The notes under the pieces were generated by a model. It was not told where the DNA came from and made no database searches. It was given only the letters and a program-made list of their open reading frames with translations. Below, piece after piece: positions 17,861 to 26,274 of a stretch of 64,000 nt of DNA (its first letter is position 1; each line of letters opens with the position of its first letter). Source of the DNA: Allocoleopsis franciscana PCC 7113 (lineage in GTDB: Bacteria > Cyanobacteriota > Cyanobacteriia > Cyanobacteriales > Coleofasciculaceae); contig NC_019738.1 of the NCBI RefSeq assembly GCF_000317515.1, forward strand, positions 1,553,623 through 1,617,622, read 5' to 3'. The translations under genes and the position numbers were made by a program.

Positions 17861-18700
17861 ATGGCAAAAAAGAACACGTATAATGACTATCTCAAGCAAG
17901 AAATGAGTGAGCTGATTGAAGAAATCGAGCTACCTTCTTTGCAGAAACGGTTTATGAAAAGCCGTTGGCTGGATCAAGTTTTGTGGTTGGAAGGTCGAGC
18001 GACTAAATCTCGTAGTCGCCACAATAGCCTGCGACTGATTACGATTATCGGAGGTGTTCTTGTTCCGGCTGTCGTCAGCGCCAACAGTGGGAATATTTCA
18101 CAGCAAAACTTAAAACACTTGTTGGGATGGACAGCGTTTGGCTTAAGTCAAGCGGTTGCTATCAGCGCTGCTGTAGAAGAATTCTTTCATTTTGGTGAGA
18201 ACTACCGGCGCTATCGTAACACGGCTGAGAACATGAAGATTCAGGGCTGGCAATTCTTTCAGTTAACGGGTCCTTATAAAGATGCCAAAAATCACAGTGA
18301 AGCTTATCCAACGTTTGCGAGTAACGTAGAGAATATCATCCAACAAGATGTAGAGGGGTATATTAGTCAGGCGGTGGAGTCGGATACCGAAATCAAAGCG
18401 GCTACGCAAGCTGTCATGGCTCAAAACATAGCACTGGCTAATATACGGCTAAGTGAGCATTTGCAACCACCACCCTCTGCCACGAATACTGAATTGTCGC
18501 CTCATTCAACAGCCCAAACCCATCAGCCCTCGCCTCCAGTGGTTTTGCTTAAGGAGGATAAGGTAGAGTTGGTGACTTCTGACTCAATCCCCCATACTCA
18601 GTTAGAGTCAAACAACAACCTGGACAATAAAGATTCAAGCATCCCTTCGCTGTCCCCTCCGCTCGTTGCGAATTCGTCTCCAGGAGTTGAGCCTAAATAA
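17861..18700 (+). CDS. DUF4231/SLATT membrane protein
   Basis: 279 residues. After SRWLDQVLWLEGRATKSR, two hydrophobic helices (about 52-72 LRLITIIGGVLVPAVVSAN and 82-105 LLGWTAFGLSQAVAISAAVEEF) are followed by the conserved amphipathic helix GENYRRYRNTAENMKIQGWQFFQLTGPY, the DUF4231/SLATT signature. The C-terminal 90 residues are a Pro/Ser/Thr-rich disordered tail. SLATT proteins are proposed pore-forming effectors gated by SLOG-bound nucleotide signals. The start is well supported by GGGGAGCACACC. It follows the LSDAT gene directly. Confidence 0.85.
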   Translation: MAKKNTYNDYLKQEMSELIEEIELPSLQKRFMKSRWLDQVLWLEGRATKSRSRHNSLRLITIIGGVLVPAVVSANSGNISQQNLKHLLGWTAFGLSQAVAISAAVEEFFHFGENYRRYRNTAENMKIQGWQFFQLTGPYKDAKNHSEAYPTFASNVENIIQQDVEGYISQAVESDTEIKAATQAVMAQNIALANIRLSEHLQPPPSATNTELSPHSTAQTHQPSPPVVLLKEDKVELVTSDSIPHTQLESNNNLDNKDSSIPSLSPPLVANSSPGVEPK

Positions 18701-18775
18701 AATTAGTATGAATCTCTTAATTTCACCCAATCCAAGAAACTCTTAAACAGAGTGAACCTGATGGGAAAACAATGT

Positions 18776-20038
18776 TTAAAGTTGTTTGAATAGAACGTCT
18801 ACGGCTTTATTGAATTGAGGGTCTTTTCCCTGAGCGTACTCTAGCGGAAAAGGAACCTCAATATCTGGGATAACACCCTTTCCTTCCAGACGTTCTCCAT
18901 CAACCCAAACATTGACTACAGCTAGATATAGGAGATTACCATCTTCTAACAGAAAGGGGCTGCCACCCACAACAGCCCCTGCTGTTTTTGTCCCAATTAA
19001 TTTTCCAATCCCGTATTTTTTAAATCCATTAGCCAAAATTTCTTTGCCACTTCTTGAGCCGTTATTAACAACCATAACAACGGGTTTTCTCCATTGCAGA
19101 TCGATTGTTCTTTTTACTCCATCACGGCTCATTTGAGTCAATATCGGAACTTGTTTATTGAAAATATTCAGATAATTTGGTTCGGCTCCACCCCAGCCAT
19201 CTCGAAGATCGAGTATCAAACCATCTGCATCTTTAAGTTTGCCAAAGCCAATTTCTTCAATGAGTTGTTGCTGATACTGATCGCCAGCATACGACCAGAT
19301 ATGGATATAGCCAATTTTTTTATTATCGCGTTCGATAATTTTAGTACTTTCCCGCATCGCTTCTAAAAAAAGCCTATTCGGGTTAAGTTTTTTGGGAATT
19401 ACAGTTAAATCCTTGCGGCTTTTGGGGTCAGGACTCTGTTGAATCGATACCTTCACTTCTTGTTCTGCTTTATTAGCGAAAGATTGAATCGGCTGATACG
19501 GTTTGCCATCAACGGCTATCACTTCATCTCCTACTTTCAACCCAGATTGGGCAGCAGGCGTACCGTCAATAACTCCTGAAATGAAAATTTTTCCGTTAAT
19601 GTCTTTAGTAAAAATTCCGATTCCTGTATAGTCTAATTTTCCATTTGAAAAAATTCTTTCAAGTTCTTTTCTAAATGAACCTCTGTTAAAAATCCCCAAT
19701 AATTGATAATAGGCTGGCTCTTGTTTAGTATAGAAATGAGTATGAGAAGTCTTGAGTTCGGAGAGCATTTGATTAATTACCACCGAGGCTTCCTCTAAAG
19801 ACTGAACTGGCTTAAGCTGATTTTCATACTCTTGTCGCTTCGCCTTCCAATTCACTCCATTAAAGTTGGGGTCAAAAAAATGGTCATTCACCTCTTGCCA
19901 AACTTCGTTCAAGGTCGCTTGATAGGGTGAACCTTGGGCTGAGGAAACTTTAAGGAATATAGGCCAAACGATAATGAAAACAATCAAACTGATTATAGTT
20001 ATAAATTTTAAAATTTTGGAGCCTAGAAAGTTAATCAT
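18776..20038 (-). CDS. S41 family (C-terminal-processing-like) peptidase with PDZ domain
   Basis: 420 residues. An N-terminal hydrophobic helix (about 10-33) is an uncleaved anchor or signal peptide. A helical domain with WQEVNDHFFDP and LLSELKTSHTHF precedes a PDZ domain (about 130-215; YTGIGIF, GLKVGDEVIAVDGKP) and the S41 core (about 235-400) with GLILDLRDGWGGAE and NNGSRSGKEIL, where the Ser of SGKE is the likely nucleophile, and KLIGTKTAGAV, whose Lys is the likely base. It acts in the periplasm or lumen. Family CtpA normally processes D1, but this paralogue is divergent and its substrate is unknown. Confidence 0.85.
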   Translation of the reverse strand: MINFLGSKILKFITIISLIVFIIVWPIFLKVSSAQGSPYQATLNEVWQEVNDHFFDPNFNGVNWKAKRQEYENQLKPVQSLEEASVVINQMLSELKTSHTHFYTKQEPAYYQLLGIFNRGSFRKELERIFSNGKLDYTGIGIFTKDINGKIFISGVIDGTPAAQSGLKVGDEVIAVDGKPYQPIQSFANKAEQEVKVSIQQSPDPKSRKDLTVIPKKLNPNRLFLEAMRESTKIIERDNKKIGYIHIWSYAGDQYQQQLIEEIGFGKLKDADGLILDLRDGWGGAEPNYLNIFNKQVPILTQMSRDGVKRTIDLQWRKPVVMVVNNGSRSGKEILANGFKKYGIGKLIGTKTAGAVVGGSPFLLEDGNLLYLAVVNVWVDGERLEGKGVIPDIEVPFPLEYAQGKDPQFNKAVDVLFKQL

Positions 20039-20139
20039 TAGTCATTGAGAAATAGAAAATAGTAGTAGAACAATGAATGATTAACAATGACTAATGACCC
20101 AATAGCAAAATCATCTTTCAACTTGCCAATTGGCATCAG

Positions 20140-22044
20140 TTAATGCAGGTCGGCTTCCCAGACAGCCACGTAAATGCGACCGGGTTCATTCCGTTCAATG
20201 ACACCTTTAAGGCTATTATTTCGACCGCTCACGAACCTATAACGATTCGATTTCTGCTGATATACCGCTTCAAGCCCTTGCTTGATGTCCGCAGAGGCGT
20301 TGCCATTGAGCAACTGATTTAATGTCCTTGACATCGTTTTCATATCAACAGAGTCGGAAAAAGATACCTCTGTTTGGCGAACCCGCCCGGAACTAGGGTC
20401 ATACAGATATCCTAAGCTAGCTTGACCGGGTACAAAATCTTCATAAAGTAGCGCACGGGTATTCCACATACCCTTGCTTGCTTTTGAGGGCTGGCCTAAT
20501 TCTTCTTTGATATAACTTTGCTGTGTTCCTGCGGGAAATGCTGGAATCCTTCTAGACGGCTCAGAATTTTGGTTTGTGTTTCCTGCTTCAGGTAAGGGAA
20601 CGGGAATGGATTGGGGTGGGAACGAACTCTGTGACGGTGAAAGTTCTGGAGACGGTATGCTTTTTGAGGCACGTCCTTGGGGCGATCGCTCAGACGAGGA
20701 GGAGTTAGGGAGTACTGGTGAGGGCGTGATTTCCCCAGCTTGTGAACCTGAGACTGGCGTGCTTCCCTGTCGTGGCTGGGTCGTCGTTCGTTCTGAGGTC
20801 GGATTAGAATCGCTAGGTTGTGAACGTGAGCGCGAAGAGGTAGAGGATGAGGGTTGCTGGGTCGTAGGTTGTTCTGAAGTCGGATCGGAATTGGTAGACT
20901 GTGAGCGTGAAGAGGTAGAGGATGAGGGTTGCTGGGTGGTGGTTCGTTCTGAGCTTGGATCAGACGAGGACGAGACTGTACTGGCGGGTTCAGCCCCTCG
21001 CCTTAAGCCCAACGCCAGTCCTACCACAGCAAGAAACAAACTTCCTGCCACCAAAGCGCCGATAATCAGGGGCTTGCGTCCCTTTCCTGAAAGGGCGGGA
21101 CTTGAGCCGACGGGAACTGTGTGTCCGGGGGAAGGGTTGGCAATAGGGGGAGTTGAGCGGTTTGGCGTTGCTGGTAAACCACCTGGAGCAACCGCTAATG
21201 TTGCCATTTCGGAAACACCGTCACCTGATTGTAAGGCGTTGAGCATTTCTCTAGCTGTGGCAAAGCGATCGCTAGCATTGAACCGAATGGCGCGATCAAT
21301 GACCATTGCCAGATTAGGATTGATATTCGGAGCCGTTCGTCGCCACAAAAACTCGCCTGTGCGGTCATCGGTTCCCAATTCTTGAGGCAGTTTTCCCGTG
21401 AGTAAAAAAACCGCCACTAAGCCCAAACTATACAAATCGCTGGTATACGTCGGGCGTCCCCCAGCTTGCTCCGCAGGCATAAACCCAGGCGTCCCAATTA
21501 CCATAGAGTGAGCCTGATTACCGGGTAGGTTCACCTGGGTATTCATCGCTTCTTTAACAGCGCCAAAATCAATCAGCACAGGCAATCTATCCCGTTGTCG
21601 GATAATCACGTTATCCGGCTTGATGTCTCGGTGAATCATGCGCTGGCTATGGACATAATCCAGCACCGGCAACAGACTGACCAATATCTGTTTAACCTCA
21701 TTCTCAGAAAGCACTCCACCCTTTTCCACCTTTTGCGTCAGGGTGTCGCCTTCAATGTATTCCTGTACCAGGTAAAACTGTCCAGCTTCTGAGAAGTAAG
21801 CAAACAACCGGGGAATCTGGTTGTTTCCATCCCCCAGTGCCTCTAAAACTGCCGCTTCCCGCCCAAACCGCTCTTGTACTATCTTGTAAGCCTGAGGGTC
21901 GTGTGTCACTGGCTTTAGCTGCTTGATCACGCAGCGCCGTCCCGAAGGCATATAGGTATCTTCGGCAAGAAACGTGTTACCGAACCCACCAGCACCCAGC
22001 GTCCGGAGTATGCGATAGCGATTATTGAGCAGCGTTGGCGTCAT
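20140..22044 (-). CDS. Serine/threonine protein kinase with transmembrane segment and Ser/Thr-rich linker
   Basis: 634 residues. Kinase domain (about 8-270): glycine loop LGAGGFGNTFLA, CVIKQL lysine, catalytic HRDIKPDNVI, DFGAVKEA and the APE-equivalent MPAEQAGG. A membrane helix follows at about 325-345 (PLIIGALVAGSLFLAVVGLALGL), then a repetitive Ser/Thr/Gln/Pro-rich linker (about 350-500) and a compact C-terminal domain (about 510-634; IKEELGQPSKASKGMWNTRALLYED) also found on other cyanobacterial Pkn2-like kinases. The layout suggests an inside kinase and an outside sensor. Start follows the expected LLNNRYRIL. Confidence 0.93.
   Translation of the reverse strand: MTPTLLNNRYRILRTLGAGGFGNTFLAEDTYMPSGRRCVIKQLKPVTHDPQAYKIVQERFGREAAVLEALGDGNNQIPRLFAYFSEAGQFYLVQEYIEGDTLTQKVEKGGVLSENEVKQILVSLLPVLDYVHSQRMIHRDIKPDNVIIRQRDRLPVLIDFGAVKEAMNTQVNLPGNQAHSMVIGTPGFMPAEQAGGRPTYTSDLYSLGLVAVFLLTGKLPQELGTDDRTGEFLWRRTAPNINPNLAMVIDRAIRFNASDRFATAREMLNALQSGDGVSEMATLAVAPGGLPATPNRSTPPIANPSPGHTVPVGSSPALSGKGRKPLIIGALVAGSLFLAVVGLALGLRRGAEPASTVSSSSDPSSERTTTQQPSSSTSSRSQSTNSDPTSEQPTTQQPSSSTSSRSRSQPSDSNPTSERTTTQPRQGSTPVSGSQAGEITPSPVLPNSSSSERSPQGRASKSIPSPELSPSQSSFPPQSIPVPLPEAGNTNQNSEPSRRIPAFPAGTQQSYIKEELGQPSKASKGMWNTRALLYEDFVPGQASLGYLYDPSSGRVRQTEVSFSDSVDMKTMSRTLNQLLNGNASADIKQGLEAVYQQKSNRYRFVSGRNNSLKGVIERNEPGRIYVAVWEADLH
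20773..20961 (-). repeat. In-frame tandem repeat in the kinase linker
   Basis: About 2.5 copies of a roughly 75-bp unit. On the coding strand it reads SSSTSSRS.. SDPTSE..TTTQQP, so each unit adds a Ser/Thr/Gln-rich block to the extracellular linker. Copies differ at scattered positions and by small in-frame indels. Confidence 0.65.
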
Positions 22045-22157
22045 GAGCGGTTTAGGAAAGTCTAGATATTATAAAAATGGATGTCTATCAACATCTAGAT
22101 GTTTCCTGAATTCTACTCGTATATAGCTTTTAGGAATCCCCCCAAGGAGATAAGCTT

Positions 22158-22697
22158 CTATTTCAGGTCAAGTAAACCATTTTCTTTCAGCTTTGGATTA
22201 AATCTAATTTCGGTTTGCACACCACGATATTTGAGAGTTTCTAAAATTTTCGCTTCAACTCGCCGTGCTACTTGTTTTAAGACCTTAACTTGGGTCAACC
22301 CATCCCCTTTTTCATAGCTTTCTTTCTCTTGATCCGTCATCGTTAATTTGGCATCAATGGGCTGAGTCCATGCCGCTTCATCTGTTCCATTGCCAATCGG
22401 CATCGTACCATTTTCTTGAATCCAAGCTTCTCGAATGTTTTCTAATTGGGTACGATTAGGACGGTCAATGGTTTGTACTTTAATCCAATAACAGGATTCA
22501 GGCTGACGAACTAAATGTTGTTTGAGGCTGAGATAAATGTCACGGGAATAGTTTATGAATTGCAGCGTTTTATCGCTATCAAAAATTGCGTATACGCCGA
22601 TTTTTCCTTGCAATTGTTCCGGCAAATTGCCAGTTTCTTCCAGATAAGGAATATAGTCGAGTTCAGCCAGAGAGGAAATTTGAGTTTCAGACACCAT
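22158..22697 (-). CDS. GIY-YIG-like nuclease superfamily protein
   Basis: 179 residues. KIGVYAIFDSDKTLQFINYSRDIYLSLKQHL is a recognisable GIY-YIG-like strand-helix unit (G-V-Y...Q-F-I-N-Y-S-R) with the usual downstream CYWIKV strand; the first YIG element reads FINYS, so catalytic competence is doubtful. A conserved C-terminal part (YEKGDGLTQVKVLKQVARRVEAKILE) is typical of the cyanobacterial/chloroplast branch of this family. The next gene on the same strand ends at its start side (22756), consistent with a small operon. Confidence 0.7.
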   Translation of the reverse strand: MVSETQISSLAELDYIPYLEETGNLPEQLQGKIGVYAIFDSDKTLQFINYSRDIYLSLKQHLVRQPESCYWIKVQTIDRPNRTQLENIREAWIQENGTMPIGNGTDEAAWTQPIDAKLTMTDQEKESYEKGDGLTQVKVLKQVARRVEAKILETLKYRGVQTEIRFNPKLKENGLLDLK

Positions 22698-22755
22698 CAG
22701 GAATTCAAGATTTTAAATTTAAAATTATTCTTTACGTTCTTCTTGAGTCACACCT

Positions 22756-23082
22756 TTAGGCTATTTTTCGATAAATCGCGCATAGACGGCTGGGAGTCAT
22801 AATTTTCGCTTTGAACATAAAGTTCGGTGGCACATTAATGATCAGGTAATCATCCGATGCATGGTACGGTTCAAACTCGGCTGGCATTCCTTTGGGTGTA
22901 GCTGTTGAGTAGGGAACGGGCTGAAAAAGTAATTCTGTAAATTCAACCTTTTGACATTGCCCTTGTGCGGCGATTTGGTTTAAGAAGGGTTCACTCGTCA
23001 ATAAACTAAATAAGTTTTCTTTAGCTTCTGGAGCGAGAACAAAACGGCTATCGTAGTTGTTAAGAATTTTTAAGCGAGCCAT
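22756..23082 (-). CDS. Conserved hypothetical protein, 108 residues
   Basis: Sequence MARLKILNNYDSRFVLAPEAKENLF and HASDDYLIINVPPNFMFKAKI look like a small folded cytoplasmic protein with no signal or membrane segment. I do not recognise a domain. It lies 58 bp upstream of the GIY-YIG-like gene on the same strand, so the two probably share a transcript. Confidence 0.6.
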   Translation of the reverse strand: MARLKILNNYDSRFVLAPEAKENLFSLLTSEPFLNQIAAQGQCQKVEFTELLFQPVPYSTATPKGMPAEFEPYHASDDYLIINVPPNFMFKAKIMTPSRLCAIYRKIA

Positions 23083-23141
23083 CTTTTAAGATGATTGTTG
23101 AATAGGTTGCCATTTGGCTGATTATAATCCACAAGGTACCG

Positions 23142-25643
23142 CTAAAAACGAAATGTCGTGCGGAGGGTGCCGATTACGAGGTCAGCATTACCGGCGAGGG
23201 AACCAGGTGCTGTAATCCAGATAATTCCTGGCGTAATGAAAATATTATCCGTGACCTTCATTTGATAGAACGCTTCTACATGCAGTGAAACATCGGGGTC
23301 TGGATTATCAAAGGTATTAATAAGCTGTCTGAGTCGGGGGGATGAATTCAGTAATGCGAGTCCAGCCGGAATTAAGGCGGGATTGTTAATGGATGCAGGA
23401 TTGACCAGGTTTTGGTTAACTTCTATATCGCTATTTAACACCGTTGGTTCAACACCAACAATAATCCCGGCTAAGTTACCTTGTTTACCGAGATCGGGGA
23501 ATGCCAAAGTAATTGCCCCATTGATGGTATCAATACTGCCACGGGATAATAATCCATTGCCTGTCGATAGAGTGCTGGTATTGGTATAGCCGACCCAACC
23601 CCCTAAAACAAAGCGATCGCTGGCCTGCCAGGAGAACTGTAACCCGTAAGAATTGCTGATAATTGGGATATTCAGGTCAAATCCCAGGGGAAACCCTGCA
23701 AAATCGGGTCGTTGCAATAAATCCCCTAAGGTACCTGTAAAATTATCCGGCGGCAGGGGGGTTCCGGGAACCAGCGCTGTTAGGGATGTGCCTGGAGTGG
23801 TGAGACTGATGGGTACGGGGAGGACGAAGTCTTGGGGAATCGGGGTGGCATTGGGAAGGGAGGTTCCAGCGGGTATTGGCACTCCGGCGGGTATTGGGGT
23901 TCCAGGAGGAAATGTGATAAATCCTACCGTGATGGGAAAGGGCAGTCCATCGGGAAGTGGAAAGGGAAGCGCGAGGGATGCCGTAAGCTGTGTTCCCGGT
24001 GGCAGTGTTGTATTTGCAGGAATGGTGCTTCCGGTTGGAACTTGTTGTCCGGCAAAAAAGGTGGTGGGAACAATTCCTGGTGCAGGTTGGGGAACGTCGC
24101 CAGTACTGATGGGTTGACCGGCGAGGGTACGAATTAAGGATTGAGGATTAGAAAGAGGGCTACCCGTGAGGGTTTCACGGTTATAGGAGTTAATGTAAGT
24201 TAGACCAATCTGGAAGCGATCGCTGGGTTTATAAACCAGTTGTGCCATCGCCCCATAAGGCCCATTGAATAAACCCCCACCGCTTGCTGGGTTACCCGCG
24301 TCACCCGCTAAATATCCTAGACTCAGTTCAAAGGTCTTACCCAGTTGTTGCCTGATGCCAATTCCAGACCCTTCCACCAAATAATAAATAGGATTGCGGG
24401 TGCCAAAGCGAGTCAAAGCCCCGAACCCACCATCGCCATCAAGGAAATTCACTGTACTGGCAAAATCATCGGCGGCACCTCCATTCGCCATCAACACCAC
24501 TTGTGTGCTGCTACTGATGGGGAAACTATAAAGCAGTGCATCAATTTCAACATTATTATTGGCATCTTCACCCGCAAATGCCAAATTTCCCTCAAAAGTC
24601 TGGGTTCGGGGAGTAAACGTCTCAAGACCAACCGCTTGAAGCCTAGTTCTCAACAAATCTCGACCCGTGAAACTCGTCTCTAAATTCAGGCGAGCACGGC
24701 TGCCAAAAATCCACACGTTATCAGCGGATTCACCAAAAATATCGTCACCGCTTGCAATACCTGCTACGCCAAATATCGCTTCTCCATCCAGTTTTGTAGT
24801 CGTAGAAAACTGAGTGAGTTCCAGTTCATTTGTGCGTTCTTCTATGCCGTCCACCCGACCCCGCAGCGCCGCTAATTCTGGCGCAAATTCACCAATGATG
24901 CGTTGTAAGGTGACTAAATCTTCTCGTCGTACCGACTCTTCTCCACTACTGCTAATGAGTCGCTCAATTTGCTGTAAACAAGCATTCAATCCCGCCGCAA
25001 ATTCATAGCGGGTCAGTGACCGATTGCCGCGATAAGTACCATCAGGGTAACCTGCGATACAGCCGTAACGTTCAACCAGCGATCGCAGCGCTTCAAACGC
25101 CCAGTCACCCGGAGAAACATCTCGTAACTGAGAAACGTTAGTGACTTGATCTAGGGAGTCGGGATTGTTTTCATTGGTTTCGTTGGTATAAGACTCAATT
25201 TGTTCTAAAACATCGGCGTCTTTTGGAAGCAAAACTGAAGTGGGTGAACTCTCAACAACCATTTTGGGAGGCGTCGTTATCAGCGATTTTAGCTGTTGTT
25301 CTGGCTTAACGACATCAGTGGTTTTCGGCACCTCAATGTCTACAACAACGGACTTATCTTCACTCATTATTATGGGTATCATTTCCTCAATATCGGCAAC
25401 GCTTGGTTCCTCCAGCGTAGTTGCTGAAATCGTTGCTAATACTGGCGTTGTGCTAACAACTAAGTTGTTGCCTGTAGGATGTTTTCCTTCTGTCTTTACG
25501 TCTAAAATCGTTTCTTGAAGGGGTGAACGGTGTGCGATCGCAGCTTCTGAAGCAACGCCGCAGATTACACTATCCGAGACAAATAAAGCGACTCCCAAAA
25601 TTACCGGACTCGTTAGCCACGAATTCCACCAAGTTATAGACAT
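23142..25643 (-). CDS. SLH-domain iron-uptake porin (OprB-type) with Pro-rich insertion
   Basis: 833 residues. N-terminal signal peptide (about 1-35), a low-complexity region, an SLH-like domain (about 165-232; VTNVSQLRDVSPGDWAFEALRSL, GCIAGYPDGTYRGN), a coiled coil (240-275), then an OprB-like beta-barrel ending in LRTTFRF with a terminal Phe as expected for outer-membrane proteins. Cyanobacterial members (Slr1908/Slr0042 type) carry iron and small solutes. Unlike its neighbour, it has an extra segment of about 140 residues (about 505-645) built of repeated P-x-P-x-G-T/PIPAG blocks. The ATG has GAGGA 7 bases upstream. Confidence 0.88.
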   Translation of the reverse strand: MSITWWNSWLTSPVILGVALFVSDSVICGVASEAAIAHRSPLQETILDVKTEGKHPTGNNLVVSTTPVLATISATTLEEPSVADIEEMIPIIMSEDKSVVVDIEVPKTTDVVKPEQQLKSLITTPPKMVVESSPTSVLLPKDADVLEQIESYTNETNENNPDSLDQVTNVSQLRDVSPGDWAFEALRSLVERYGCIAGYPDGTYRGNRSLTRYEFAAGLNACLQQIERLISSSGEESVRREDLVTLQRIIGEFAPELAALRGRVDGIEERTNELELTQFSTTTKLDGEAIFGVAGIASGDDIFGESADNVWIFGSRARLNLETSFTGRDLLRTRLQAVGLETFTPRTQTFEGNLAFAGEDANNNVEIDALLYSFPISSSTQVVLMANGGAADDFASTVNFLDGDGGFGALTRFGTRNPIYYLVEGSGIGIRQQLGKTFELSLGYLAGDAGNPASGGGLFNGPYGAMAQLVYKPSDRFQIGLTYINSYNRETLTGSPLSNPQSLIRTLAGQPISTGDVPQPAPGIVPTTFFAGQQVPTGSTIPANTTLPPGTQLTASLALPFPLPDGLPFPITVGFITFPPGTPIPAGVPIPAGTSLPNATPIPQDFVLPVPISLTTPGTSLTALVPGTPLPPDNFTGTLGDLLQRPDFAGFPLGFDLNIPIISNSYGLQFSWQASDRFVLGGWVGYTNTSTLSTGNGLLSRGSIDTINGAITLAFPDLGKQGNLAGIIVGVEPTVLNSDIEVNQNLVNPASINNPALIPAGLALLNSSPRLRQLINTFDNPDPDVSLHVEAFYQMKVTDNIFITPGIIWITAPGSLAGNADLVIGTLRTTFRF

Positions 25644-26274
25644 CTCATATCCTCACAAATCGATTGTTTTAATTTTGTGATCGCCAGAGATTTCATGAGT
25701 TACGAATTCAACCAAAGAGATAACTCTACTTTGTCAATTATTTAATGCCATAGATTACTAGCTTTCTCAGTTACGCCTATAGCAAATTGATTGAAAGGAG
25801 GTTAATTGAACACGTCACCTTTCAGTTGAATTCCTTAAACTCTGAAGATTGTCTATCAACAGCCGAAGCTAATTTATGGTGGAGTTTTTCCGACTGTGGC
25901 TATCTCCTTGAACATTATCATTGCTGCAAACAAGAACAAGCTTGCACAAAGGCTATAGCGGCTTTCCTGAACCCAGTCTTTTTTACTTACTGTTGTTATT
26001 ATCACAAGAGTCACAGGTTAAAGAGTGGATTTAGACAAGGAATACGTTTGTCAACTTAAAGCGTTTAATCAGAGCCGATTCGGCTTTAATACTTAAGGCA
26101 AAAAGTAATTTTTTGGCAGAATATGATTTTTAAAAAGTAGACCATAGAGTTGGGACACAAGTCAACCGAATGGCTATAAACATTAACAAGAGACACGCCC
26201 TAATGCGTGTCTCTATATCCAGTTAACTCCCAACTGAGCTAACGATTGAGTATCATTGGCTACCCAAATAACAC
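25644..26274. other. Intergenic region between tandem porins
   Basis: AT-rich. It holds the promoter region of the 23142-25643 porin and, at 26190-26213, the terminator-like hairpin of the upstream porin. The 90-codon plus-strand frame at 25787-26059 is Cys-rich, lacks any family feature and is judged spurious. Confidence 0.5.
26190..26213 (-). terminator. Hairpin downstream of the second porin
   Basis: GAGACACGC pairs perfectly with GCGTGTCTC over 9 bp around a six-base loop; on the minus strand it is followed by TTGTTAATG. It lies 62 bp past the porin stop. Confidence 0.55.

Noticed and set aside
20576..21385. 269-codon plus-strand ORF over the kinase
   Set aside because: Glu/Gly/Val-rich shadow of the Ser/Pro-rich linker on the opposite strand.
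25787..26059. 90-codon plus-strand ORF between the porins
   Set aside because: No family features, unlikely composition, and it lies in the upstream region of a minus-strand porin.
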